Origin: Streptomyces sp. DH24
GTDB taxonomy: Bacteria; Actinomycetota; Actinomycetes; Streptomycetales; Streptomycetaceae
Direction: 5' to 3'
NCBI RefSeq assembly: GCF_029813775.1
Contig: NZ_JARVKW010000039.1
Span: 1-62,219 of the forward strand
Length of the DNA: 62,219 nucleotides
Part shown: in pieces, positions 34,845-43,028 of the stretch
How positions within the stretch are numbered: position 1 is the stretch's first letter
Layout: each line of letters starts with the position of its first letter
The notes under the pieces: model-generated
Database searches by the model: none
What the model was told of the DNA's origin: nothing
What the model saw: the letters and a program-made list of their open reading frames with translations, nothing else
Translations under genes and position numbers: made by a program

Positions 34845-35462
34845 GTGGAACTCAGCGACGCGGTGGCACACGACGAGAAGGAGTCGTTCTCCACAGCCGT
34901 CGTTACTCCGCCCATGCACGGGTGGACCCAGGCGGTCGGACCGTACTTCGGCCTGCCTTACCCGCAGCGGACGGCGCACGTCACCGACCTGTGCCGGGAA
35001 CTGAGCACGCACTTCGGCAAGGCCCAACTCTTTTTCCACAGCGAGCAGAACGACGGGGAGGCGTGGGCGATCGCCGAACGAGGCCGGATCCTCAGGCGTT
35101 GGGTCAGTGAAAATCCAGAGCTCGCCCTCGGAGGACCGTTCGGAGTGGAGCGACGGCTCCTCGACGCCTACGGCATCACGGGCGAGCCCGAAGACCTCGA
35201 TCCCAGCAGCGACCTGGCCGTCGAATGGGCGGCGACCTGGAGAGAGTGCTGGGCGAGAGCTGCTGCTACAAGTCCGTTCAGTGTGACAGTCAGTATGACC
35301 TGCACAGTCGTGACCATCACCGCACCCTTGACTTGGCTGGCGAGTTGGCGGCGTTCGTTGGAGGCGTGCGAATCGGCCCGCGGTGCGCAGGCGTGCCGCC
35401 GCGGCCGACTCCTCACCGCCTCCTCTGACGGGCGTGGGCGGCGGGGTGTCTGCGAGGTCTGA
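34845..35462 (+). pseudogene. Probable remnant of a hypothetical-protein gene
   Basis: A 205-codon frame whose middle part looks protein-like (GWTQAVGPYFGLPY, HFGKAQLFFHSEQNDGEAWAIAERGRILRRW, PFGVERRLLDAYGI), ending near WAATWRECWA. The first 20 residues show no normal start context, and after about residue 142 the sequence becomes unlike protein (Ser/Thr-rich then Arg-rich). This suggests loss of the true N-terminus and a frameshift or deletion at the C-terminus. No family is recognised. Base composition is lower in GC than the flanking core genes. Confidence 0.5.
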
Positions 35463-35482
35463 AGGCACCGAGGGTCTGCTCC

Positions 35483-35941
35483 CTATCGGGTCTTCTGCAC
35501 CTGGGTGGTGTCGGCGTCGAGGAGGGTGCCGTCGGAGTTGGTCAGCACGATTTCCGGCACAGGGATGCCGTGCTGGTCGACAAGGGTGGAATGGGTCTCG
35601 CCGGGGGCGAAGGCGTGCCGTTCCCCCCACTGTCGCAGGGTGAGGATGACAGGGAAGAGGGCGCTGCCGGCGCTGGTGAGCATGTATTCCTGGCGGCGGC
35701 CCGATGGCGCGGTGCGCTGGGCGAGGAGCCCGTGAGCGGTCAGCTTGCGGAGGCGGTCAGTGAGGATGTTGCGGGCGATGCCGGTGCGTCGCTGGAACTC
35801 GGTGAACGATCGCGCCCCGTCCATCGCGTCGCGGATGACGAGAAGGCTCCACCTGTCGCCGACGAGGTCGAGCGTGCGGGCGACGGGGCAGTCGGGGTCG
35901 GTCCAGTCGGGACCCGGGGCGCGCATGGTGGTGCGTGACAT
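35483..35941 (-). CDS. HxlR family transcriptional regulator
   Basis: A 152-aa winged-helix protein with the HxlR signature: CPVARTLDLVGDRWSLLVIRDAMDGARSFTEFQRRTGIARNILTDRLRKL and a wing at GRRQEYMLT. The Cys at about residue 18 is the conserved cysteine that acts as redox or electrophile sensor in several HxlR proteins. The ATG at 35941 has GGAGGT 3 nt upstream. It is divergent from an MFS exporter gene across 87 bp containing an inverted repeat. Confidence 0.9.
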   Translation of the reverse strand: MSRTTMRAPGPDWTDPDCPVARTLDLVGDRWSLLVIRDAMDGARSFTEFQRRTGIARNILTDRLRKLTAHGLLAQRTAPSGRRQEYMLTSAGSALFPVILTLRQWGERHAFAPGETHSTLVDQHGIPVPEIVLTNSDGTLLDADTTQVQKTR

Positions 35942-35989
35942 GACACCTCCCAATGAGTTGCGGATTGAAACCATCATGCCGTACGGTCA

Positions 35990-36014
35990 AATTGGTTGCA
36001 ATCTGCTACCAATT
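35990..36014. promoter_or_regulatory. Probable HxlR operator
   Basis: AATTGGT (35990-35996) and ACCAATT (36008-36014) form a 7-bp inverted repeat with an 11-bp spacer in an AT-rich patch between the divergent hxlR-type and MFS genes. The half-site spacing of about two helical turns fits a dimeric winged-helix protein. Confidence 0.7.
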
Positions 36015-36028
36015 GGGATTGGAGTGCA

Positions 36029-37288
36029 ATGGACGTATGGCGGCGATTACTGCTCGCGGTGGTGTGTGGTGTCGCTGTGGCGAGCATCTATGCCGCGCAG
36101 CCGGTTCTGGAGCCGATGGGACGCGATCTCGGTGTGTCGGCCGAACTCACGGGGTGGATCGTCGCGACCGGCCAGTTCGGCTATCTGGCAGGGCTGATGC
36201 TGCTGGTGCCGCTTGGCGATGTAGTCGCCAGGCGCCGACTCATCGCCGTACACCTGGCGATCACCGCAGCGGGCACGATCCTGACGGCATCGGCGTCAGC
36301 CGCATGGGTGGCGTTCGTGGGGCTCGCGACGGCCGGGGCTTTCGCGGTCGTGGTGCAGACCACGGTGGCCTACGCCGCGTCGGTCTCGCTACCTGCCGAA
36401 CGCGGACGGACCATCGGTGTCGTGACCTCGGGCGTTGTGGTCGGCATCGTGGGGGCGCGGGTCGTCACCGGCACGCTCGCCGAGGTGTGGGGCTGGCGGA
36501 GCATCTATGCCGTACTCGCGGTCCTGTCGCTCGGACTCGCAGCCCTCGTCCTCGTCGCACTGCCGTCACAGGAGCGCCTCAACCCACCTGCGGGGTACAG
36601 GCAGGTCGTCGTCTCACTCGGCGGACTGTTCGGGCAGAGCATCTTCCTGACGCGCGGGCTCATCGCGTTCTTCTTGTTCGCATCGTTCGGAACCCTGTGG
36701 AGCGGAATGTCCCTGCCGCTGGCGGACACGCCGTGGCAGCTGAGCGAGAGCCAGATCGGACTTTTCGGCATCGCCGGACTCACCGGCGCACTCGGCGCAG
36801 CACGCGCGGGACGGTGGGCGGATGCAGGACGGGCGGCCCCGGTCACCGGTCTCGCGCTCACCGTGCTCATCCTCTCGTGGGCGGCGATCGCGCAGCTGCC
36901 GTGGTCACTGTGGCTCCTCATCGTCGGAATCGTGGTTCTCGACTTCGCGGTCCAAGCCGTGCACGTGAGCAACCAGCACCTGCTCACCGCCGCGCATCCG
37001 GATCGCGTCAGCAGCGTCATCGGCAGCTACATGGTCTTCTACTCACTCGGCTCCGCCCTCGGCGCAGCCGCAACCACCGCCGTCTTCACCGCCTACGGCT
37101 GGGCCGGCTCCAGTCTCCTCGGGGCCGGATTCGCGGCTTGCGCGCTGGTCGTCTGGGCGACCAGCAGGCGAGTACCCCGCGATAGCGCGAACCTCCGATC
37201 CGAGAAAGCAGGCGCGCACCAGGCGCAGGAGGAAACGCAAGGCACCGACCAAGCCGGACGAGTGATGGATAACCCCGAAGTTCTTTGA
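36029..37288 (+). CDS. MFS efflux transporter next to HxlR regulator
   Basis: A 419-aa protein with about 12 membrane helices and the drug-efflux MFS pattern (VASIYAAQPVLEPMGRDLGVSAELTGWIVATGQFGYLAGLMLLVPLGDVVARR). It is probably a small-molecule exporter controlled by the divergent HxlR protein. Codon use is clearly less GC-biased than in flanking genes, which suggests acquisition by transfer. The last 35 residues (RRVPRDSANLRSEKAGAHQAQEE and on) are hydrophilic and unlike a normal MFS end, so the original 3-prime end may have been lost. The ATG at 36029 has GGAG upstream. Confidence 0.87.
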   Translation: MDVWRRLLLAVVCGVAVASIYAAQPVLEPMGRDLGVSAELTGWIVATGQFGYLAGLMLLVPLGDVVARRRLIAVHLAITAAGTILTASASAAWVAFVGLATAGAFAVVVQTTVAYAASVSLPAERGRTIGVVTSGVVVGIVGARVVTGTLAEVWGWRSIYAVLAVLSLGLAALVLVALPSQERLNPPAGYRQVVVSLGGLFGQSIFLTRGLIAFFLFASFGTLWSGMSLPLADTPWQLSESQIGLFGIAGLTGALGAARAGRWADAGRAAPVTGLALTVLILSWAAIAQLPWSLWLLIVGIVVLDFAVQAVHVSNQHLLTAAHPDRVSSVIGSYMVFYSLGSALGAAATTAVFTAYGWAGSSLLGAGFAACALVVWATSRRVPRDSANLRSEKAGAHQAQEETQGTDQAGRVMDNPEVL

Positions 37289-37519
37289 GTGCTCCCTGGT
37301 CTCTGTAGCCCCAGGGCCTTGGCCTTCTTCCCGGCATTGCTCGCGCTCGGCTTCCGTCGGAACTGGCCCGGAAACCGCCACCTTCACTGCGATTCCTGGC
37401 GATCAGCCGGGTCTAGTCGGACAGTCCTTGGAGGAACGCCGGGTCGGGGCGGAGGGCTCGCAGCGAAGCATCGAACAGACGACACGGCCTGACGCGAGCA
37501 TGTGAAGCAGGGACGCTTT

Positions 37520-38278
37520 TCAGAACGGAAGGTCGGCGGCGTCACCCGGAGGAGTCACGTTCCAATCGGCCGGGGAGGATGCGGCGCTCGGCCTGTTGCA
37601 TACGTCGAACGCGTCCCGCTGGACCTCCAGGCCCGTAGTGTCCTCGCCCCACGCGGAGAGCGCCTCGACGGCCCGCTCCTGGTACTGCCACAGGGCGCTG
37701 ACGGCCAGCGTCTCTCGCAGTAGTGGGGCCACGGCCTTCCGGTGACCGTGCAGGTGGGGATCGTCCAACAGGGGAATGCAGGCGGTGAGGGCCGCTTCGT
37801 GGACGTGCAGGTCGTGGTCGTCGAAGCAGGCGGAAACGGCAGAGAAGAGCAGCGGGCGGATCTCCCGGGTCCGGACGAACGGAGGGAAATCCTCGGGCGG
37901 GAAGCCGAAGCGGCGCATCGTCGCCTCGGCCTGGTCACCGGCGGCGTCGGCCACCGAGTTCAGCCACCCCAGCAGCTCGGCGCGCATCGGCCCAGGGAAG
38001 CCGTGGGGCCTCTTGTCGACGGGCAAGGTGGTGCGCGGGTCGAGGAGGATCCCGGCCACGTACAACGTGGCCGGGACCGTCGCGACGTAGAGAGTGTTCT
38101 GGTGGTGCACGACGTGGTGCAGGTGATCCAGGGCCTGGGATCTCGTGCGTTGGTCGTCGTCCAAGAGCGCGACGAGCTGCGCGGGGGTGTCCTCCGCCGT
38201 CCCGTAGGCATGCTCCAGGGCACCCCAGTCGGTCTCGGCCAGCACCACGGCGGGCTCGGGCAGGGCTGCCAGGCTCAC
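37520..38278 (-). CDS. Hypothetical helical-repeat (HEAT-like) protein
   Basis: A 252-aa protein with alternating amphipathic helices (ALDHLHHVVHHQNTLY, ATVPATLYVAGILLDP, ALTACIPLLDDPHLHGHRKAVAPLLRETL, ALWQYQERAVEALSAWGED) as in HEAT-like scaffolds. Such proteins are common and uncharacterised in Streptomyces. The GTG start overlaps the stop of the upstream gene in a GTGA quadruplet, so translation is coupled. No enzyme motif is visible. Confidence 0.75.
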   Translation of the reverse strand: MSLAALPEPAVVLAETDWGALEHAYGTAEDTPAQLVALLDDDQRTRSQALDHLHHVVHHQNTLYVATVPATLYVAGILLDPRTTLPVDKRPHGFPGPMRAELLGWLNSVADAAGDQAEATMRRFGFPPEDFPPFVRTREIRPLLFSAVSACFDDHDLHVHEAALTACIPLLDDPHLHGHRKAVAPLLRETLAVSALWQYQERAVEALSAWGEDTTGLEVQRDAFDVCNRPSAASSPADWNVTPPGDAADLPF

Positions 38279-38592
38279 TGATGCTCCCGCCAGGTCCGGT
38301 CCGTCGCCGCGGCTGCCGCGTCCTCGGCAAGCTGCTCGATCTCCTCGGGCACCTCGCGCTTGTCGAGGACGAAGAGCCGGCCCCCGACAAGCGTGGTGGT
38401 CGGCTTCCAGCCGAGGCGGCGGCCCGCCTCCCGAGCGGCCCGCCGGACGTCCTTCAGCCCGCCCATCTCTTCGAGGTCGCTGCTGCTCAGGACGAGCTGC
38501 CCGTAATATCCTTGTACTGGGGCTTGAGTGCGGCCCTCATCAGCGATTCCAGCGGTCGACCAGCTTCTCGTATCGCCGCCGGGCCGGCTCAT
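38275..38592 (-). CDS. Small hypothetical protein coupled to the HEAT-like gene
   Basis: A 105-aa frame whose reliable part is the C-terminal 70 residues (GQLVLSSSDLEEMGGLKDVRRAAREAGRRLGWKPTTTLVGGRLFVLDKREVPEEIEQLAEDAA). The N-terminus is doubtful: the ATG at 38592 has no ribosome site, and the first 35 residues are unlike protein. An overlapping short frame just upstream ends ARRRYEKLVDRWNR, which looks like a true protein end, so a frameshift or a separate tiny gene is possible. Its stop overlaps the start of the next gene. Confidence 0.5.
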   Translation of the reverse strand: MSRPGGDTRSWSTAGIADEGRTQAPVQGYYGQLVLSSSDLEEMGGLKDVRRAAREAGRRLGWKPTTTLVGGRLFVLDKREVPEEIEQLAEDAAAAATDRTWREHQ

Positions 38593-38718
38593 CCCTCGCA
38601 GGCATCTCGTGACTGCTCCCACCCGCCGTGCGGACCGATGTGTGCCACATATGTGCTGCGAAACCGGAGGCCCTGCCGCCCACTTGGACGACAGGGCCTC
38701 TGACCTGCTGCTTTGCTG

Positions 38719-38791
38719 TGCCCCCGGCAGGATTCGAACCTGCGACACCCGCTTTAGGAGAGCGGTGCTCTATCCCCTGAGCTACGAAGGC
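38719..38791 (-). tRNA. tRNA-Arg (anticodon CCT)
   Basis: Read on the minus strand, the 73-nt sequence folds as a full cloverleaf: acceptor GCCTTCG pairs with CGGGGGC (two G-U pairs), the anticodon stem CCGCT/AGCGG carries loop CTCCTAA with anticodon CCT, and the T-arm has GGTTCGAATCC. The discriminator is A; CCA is not encoded. It reads AGG codons. tRNA 3-prime ends are frequent integration sites, but I find no repeated 3-prime segment nearby. Confidence 0.95.
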
Positions 38792-38974
38792 TGGCGAGGC
38801 TGATCGCGGCGCCCCTCGGGGCGCTCGACCCACAGGGTACCGGATCGGCCCGTGAGTGGGGCCAGATCACGATCAAGGTTAGTGGGCGCGTGCCACCGGT
38901 GCGGTGTTCGGGCTGCGGCAGCGCAGGTGACGGGCCGGGCGGGGTCGGGCCTCATAAGCGTGTCCGTCCACAGG

Positions 38975-39038
38975 CCCGACCGTCCGTCCGTGAGCCTGCC
39001 CCTACGCCTGCCCCGCCACCCGACCGTCCGTCCGTGAG
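38975..39038. repeat. Exact 20-bp direct repeat upstream of the SpoIIE-type gene
   Basis: CCCGACCGTCCGTCCGTGAG occurs at 38975-38994 and again at 39019-39038, 44 bp apart, with a shorter CGCACGCACCGCTGCCCCCG / CGTACGCACC duplication beyond it. The 420-bp stretch 38792-39211 holds no supported gene; these repeats are its main structure. Confidence 0.85.
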
Positions 39039-39211
39039 GGCGGCCTGTCCTTCTCTCACCCGCTGTCCCCGCCGCACGCACCGCTGCCCCCGCCGTACGC
39101 ACCCCCTGCGGCCTTCCGTTCGCGTGCCCGTGGGCCCGGTGACAGTCTGGCCAGCAGGGGACCCGTCGGAATCGAGACGGCCCGTTTTGCCCGTGAGGTG
39201 GCGCAGGCGCG

Positions 39212-40909
39212 ATGAGCGGGGTGAGTCGGTCTTCGGAGGAGCTGGCCGGGGTGATGAGGGCCCTGGGGACTCTCGATGCCGGGATGCTGCTCGCCGACGA
39301 GCGGGGGTGCATCGTCGGGGCCAATCGGCGTGCCGAGCAGTTGCTGGGGCGGTCCGGGGGCGACATGGCCGGGCAGGACGCCCACGATCTGCTGCACCGC
39401 GATCGTGGCGGCGAACCCGTGCCGAGGAGCCGGTGTCCGATCCGCGCGGCCGTGCTCGCCGGGCGTACGGAGCAGGACTCCGACGCGTGGTTCGAGCGCG
39501 GTGACGGCACGTTGTTGCCGGTGTCCTGGCTGGCCACCTCCTGCGGCACGGAGCTGTCCCCGGCGACGACGCTCATCCTCTTCCACGCCACGGGCCGGGC
39601 CGGGTCGCCCGCGCGGCGGACGCCGGCCGGCGGGCGGCTCTCCGAGCTGGAACAGCTGGCGCTGCTCGCCGAGACGACCACCCTTCTCACGTCGACCCTG
39701 GACATCGACGTGGCCCTGCACCGCCTCATCGACCTCGTCGTGCCCCGCCTCGCCGACTGGGCCGTCATCGACGTGGTCACCGAGGAAAAGGACGTGACGC
39801 GGTTCGCCGTCGCTCACGCCGAGGGGGACCGGGTCGTCCTGAGAGAGGACCTGCAGGGCCCGATGCCTCCGGTGCCGGCGTCGTCGCCCATGCCTCTCTC
39901 CCGCGCCCTGCGGGGAGCCGCGTCCGCGATCGCCGGTCCGGAGACGTATCAGGGCCCGCCGGACTCCGGTGTCGCCGTGGTGCAGCGGAGGCTGTTCCAG
40001 GCGACCGGCATGCACTCCGCCGTCGTCGTCCCCGTCCGCAGCCCACACGCCGTGCTGGGCGCCCTCACGCTCGGCCGTGCCGACCAGCCCGAGCGGTTCG
40101 TCGCGTCCGACGCGGCCCTGCTGGAGGACATCGCCCGCCGGGCCGGTCTGGCGCTGGAGAACGCTCGTCTCTACCAGCGGCAGCGCAAGGTCGCCGAGAC
40201 CATGCAACGCCATCTCCTGCCGCAACTCCCGCGCCTGCCCGGCCTCGACATGACCGCCCGCTATCTGCCCGCCCCGGACGCGTCACAGGTGGGCGGCGAC
40301 TGGTACGACGCGTTCCTGCTGTCGGACGGCGCGGTCGCCGTCGTCATCGGTGACGTCGTCGGGCATGACCTCGAAGCCGCCGCCGGCATGTCCCAGCTGC
40401 GCAACATGCTGCGCGCCTACGCCTGGTCCCAGCAGGAGCCCCCGGCCAAGGTCTTGGAGTGGGTCGATCACGCCGCGCTGCACATCGCCGAGGTCACCAT
40501 GGCCACGATGATCTTCGGCCGTATGACGACGGACGACGCGGGCCGGTGCACGCTGTGCTGGACGAACGCCGGCCATCCGCCGCCGCTGCTCGTCACGCCG
40601 GACGGCGGCGCCGGCTACCTGGGCGACGGCCACGGCGTCCTGCTCGGTGTGGCCCAGGACGAGGCCCGCCACGACACGACGGCACACCTGCCGCCCGACG
40701 CGACCCTGCTCCTCTACACCGACGGTCTGATCGAGTCCCCGGCGCACGGTATGGACGAGGGCATGAGCCGTCTGCGCCGGCACGCGGCGTCCTTGGCACG
40801 GCATCCCCTGGAGACCTTCGCCGACCAGGTGCTCGCCCGGACCCGCCCACCGGACAACGACGACGACGTGGCCCTGCTGGCGGTGCGGGTGCCCGGCACA
40901 TCGGCCTGA
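39212..40909 (+). CDS. PAS-GAF-SpoIIE (PP2C-type) phosphatase
   Basis: A 565-aa protein: PAS domain (about 12-130, GMLLADERGCIVGANRRAEQLLGRSGGDMAG), GAF domain (about 165-320, ending ASDAALLEDIARRAGLALENARLYQRQRKVAETMQRHLLPQ) and SpoIIE phosphatase (about 345-562, GGDWYDAF, VIGDVVGHD, NAGHPPPL, YTDGLIE, DDDVALLAVR). The Asp metal ligands are present. Such proteins dephosphorylate anti-sigma-factor antagonists in response to a PAS/GAF signal; no anti-sigma or STAS partner is next door. There is no membrane segment, so the sensor is cytoplasmic. Confidence 0.92.
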   Translation: MSGVSRSSEELAGVMRALGTLDAGMLLADERGCIVGANRRAEQLLGRSGGDMAGQDAHDLLHRDRGGEPVPRSRCPIRAAVLAGRTEQDSDAWFERGDGTLLPVSWLATSCGTELSPATTLILFHATGRAGSPARRTPAGGRLSELEQLALLAETTTLLTSTLDIDVALHRLIDLVVPRLADWAVIDVVTEEKDVTRFAVAHAEGDRVVLREDLQGPMPPVPASSPMPLSRALRGAASAIAGPETYQGPPDSGVAVVQRRLFQATGMHSAVVVPVRSPHAVLGALTLGRADQPERFVASDAALLEDIARRAGLALENARLYQRQRKVAETMQRHLLPQLPRLPGLDMTARYLPAPDASQVGGDWYDAFLLSDGAVAVVIGDVVGHDLEAAAGMSQLRNMLRAYAWSQQEPPAKVLEWVDHAALHIAEVTMATMIFGRMTTDDAGRCTLCWTNAGHPPPLLVTPDGGAGYLGDGHGVLLGVAQDEARHDTTAHLPPDATLLLYTDGLIESPAHGMDEGMSRLRRHAASLARHPLETFADQVLARTRPPDNDDDVALLAVRVPGTSA

Positions 40910-40949
40910 GGCCCCTCGGCGCGCGTGCGGGAAGGGAAGGGGGAAGGCC

Positions 40950-42851
40950 TCAGCCCTGCCCCACCCCCATGAACCGCCCCGCCACCCGAAGATCACCCTC
41001 GATCCCCGCCGCCGTCTCCCGAAGCTCCGGAAGGATCTCCGTCACGCACGCCTCCACCGTGCGGCGGGCCGCGTGCATGGCCACGTTCACCGCCGCCACC
41101 ACCCGGCCCGTGCGGTCGCGGACGGGGACCGCGATGGAACGCAGGCCCTCCTCCAGTTCCTCGTTGACCAGGGCGTACCCCTGCTCCCGGGCCGCGTCCA
41201 GGGCGTCGGTCAGGGCGGCCGGGTCCGTCATCGTGTGCGGTGTCAGGGGCGGCACCGTGGCCGGGGGGCGCCGCGCGGGCGGGACGTCGGCCAGCATCAC
41301 GCGGCCCAGTGACGTCGCGTACGCCGGGAGGCGCGTGCCCACCGTGATGTTCACGCTCATCACCCGGGACGTCGCCACCCGTGCCGTGTACTGGATCTCG
41401 TCGCCCGCCTCCGTCAGCACCGCCAGGGACGCCGACTCGTGCACGCGGTCCGCCAGCGCCGCCAGATGCGGGGTCGCGATCTGCGGCAGGGACGTACGGG
41501 AAAGCGGGGGAAAGCCCAGGTCCAGCACCCGGGGTGTCAGGGCGAACGTCCGGTCCGGGCCCGGTGCCACCAGGCCCAGGTGTTCGTACGTGATCAGCGC
41601 CCGGCGTGCCGTGGCCCGTGCCAGGCCCGTCGCCTTCGCCACCTCCGTCAGTGTCAGCGCCGCCCGGCCCTCGCCGAACGCCGTCAGCACCGTCAGGCCC
41701 CGTGCCAGCGACTCCACGAACTCCCGGCCCAGCTCCTGCTTCGACGCCCCCGTCCAGGTCGCCAGGCCCGCCGGTGCCGGGGCGGGTTCCGGTGCCGGGG
41801 CCTCGCGCAGCGCGCGTTCCATCTCCGCCACCGCCGAACGCAGCCGTGGCAGCAGCGTGTCGCGCAGGTCGTCCGCCGTGTGCCGGCTGGTGTGGCTCAC
41901 GACGCTGGCCACGCAGGCGACGCGGCCGGTACGCGGGTCCCGTACCGGTACGGCGACCGCCACCAGGCCGGGCTCGATCAACTGGTCGTCCAGGGACCAG
42001 CCGTCCCGGCTCGCCCGTGCCGCCCGCTCCGCGAAGTCCTCGCCGCCGGACGGGAGTTCGCGTCGCGGTACCGCCGGGAAGGTGCGGTCCTCCGGGTCCG
42101 CCGCGCGGCGTGACCGCCAGCGGTGCCAGTCGGTGTCCGTCCACTCGGCCGCGAACAGCGGTCCCGGCGCGGTGCGTTCGGCGGGGAGCAGGTCGCCGAT
42201 GCGGAAGCTCAGCGACATCGCCCGGCGCCGGGTCGCCTGGTGGATGAAGCGGATGCCGTCGCGGTCGCCGACCGCCAGGGACACGGACTCGTCCAGCTCG
42301 TCGGCGAGGGCGTCCGCGCGGGCCGCCAGCAGCGCGGGAAGGCGCAGGGCGGCCAGGTAGGCGTTGCCCAGTTCCATCAGGCGCGGGGCGAGCGTCACGT
42401 CGCGGCCGTCCAGGCGTACGTAGCCCATGCGCGCCAGGGTCGCGGTGATCCGGTCGACGGTGGAGCGCGCGAGGCCGGTCGCCCGTTCCAGCGCGCTCGG
42501 GCTCAGCGTGCCGTCCGCCTCCGTCAGCCGCCGCAGCACGGCGACGCCCCGCAGCAGCGGCGTGACCGCTTCGGCCGGCGTATCCGGCGTATCCGGCGTA
42601 ACCACCTCGGCCGCCCCGGCCGGCGTAACCGGCGTAACCGCTCCGGCTGTCTCGGCGGCCCCGGCGGCCCCGGCAGCCCCGGCGGTCTCGGCGGCCCCGG
42701 CAGCCCCGGCGGTCTCGGCGGCCCCGGCAGCCCCGGCGGTCTCGGCGGTCTCGGCTGCCTCTGCGGTCCCGGTCGGCGTGACCGTCTCGTTCGGCGGGTG
42801 GGGCGCGGCAGGGGAGATCCCGTGGTCGTCGGTCTGGCTTTTCGGCGGCAT
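40950..42851 (-). CDS. Tandem IclR-family transcriptional regulator
   Basis: A 633-aa protein carrying two complete IclR units: winged helix plus effector domain at about 97-340 (LLRGVAVLRRLTEADGTLSPSALERATGLARSTVDRI) and again at about 365-625 (FVESLARGLTVLTAFGEGRAALTLTEVAKATGLARATARRAL). Ordinary IclR proteins are about 250 aa. Double units occur in PcaR/PobR-like regulators of aromatic acid catabolism in actinobacteria, so that role is a guess. The N-terminal 95 residues include Ala/Glu/Thr/Gly repeats. The ATG at 42851 has GGAG 7 nt upstream. No catabolic genes adjoin it. Confidence 0.88.
   Translation of the reverse strand: MPPKSQTDDHGISPAAPHPPNETVTPTGTAEAAETAETAGAAGAAETAGAAGAAETAGAAGAAGAAETAGAVTPVTPAGAAEVVTPDTPDTPAEAVTPLLRGVAVLRRLTEADGTLSPSALERATGLARSTVDRITATLARMGYVRLDGRDVTLAPRLMELGNAYLAALRLPALLAARADALADELDESVSLAVGDRDGIRFIHQATRRRAMSLSFRIGDLLPAERTAPGPLFAAEWTDTDWHRWRSRRAADPEDRTFPAVPRRELPSGGEDFAERAARASRDGWSLDDQLIEPGLVAVAVPVRDPRTGRVACVASVVSHTSRHTADDLRDTLLPRLRSAVAEMERALREAPAPEPAPAPAGLATWTGASKQELGREFVESLARGLTVLTAFGEGRAALTLTEVAKATGLARATARRALITYEHLGLVAPGPDRTFALTPRVLDLGFPPLSRTSLPQIATPHLAALADRVHESASLAVLTEAGDEIQYTARVATSRVMSVNITVGTRLPAYATSLGRVMLADVPPARRPPATVPPLTPHTMTDPAALTDALDAAREQGYALVNEELEEGLRSIAVPVRDRTGRVVAAVNVAMHAARRTVEACVTEILPELRETAAGIEGDLRVAGRFMGVGQG
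42640..42765 (-). repeat. Coding repeats in the IclR N-terminus
   Basis: Units of about 24-33 bp built on GGTCTCGGCGGCCCCGGCAG repeat four times and encode runs such as AAETAGAAGAAETAG. Flanking 9-bp repeats encode TPDTPDTP and VTPVTP. The tract is a likely site of length variation between strains. Confidence 0.85.
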
Positions 42852-43028
42852 CGGTTCTCCGGTGGGCGGTCGGGGCAGCCCTACCGTAATCCCCGCCGGT
42901 CCACGGCAGGCTCGGCCACCGCTGAGGCCCGACGAGCCCGACAGGCCGGGCAAGCCGGACAAGCCCGACCGCCGGCTGCCACCGCGACCCTCAACCCCTT
43001 CCCGTTGCCCCTCCCCGTCGCCGCCCCC

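Noticed and set aside
38719..38791. tRNA-Arg as attachment site of an integrated element
   Set aside because: No integrase gene and no second copy of the tRNA 3-prime end can be found between 33.9 and 38.7 kb.
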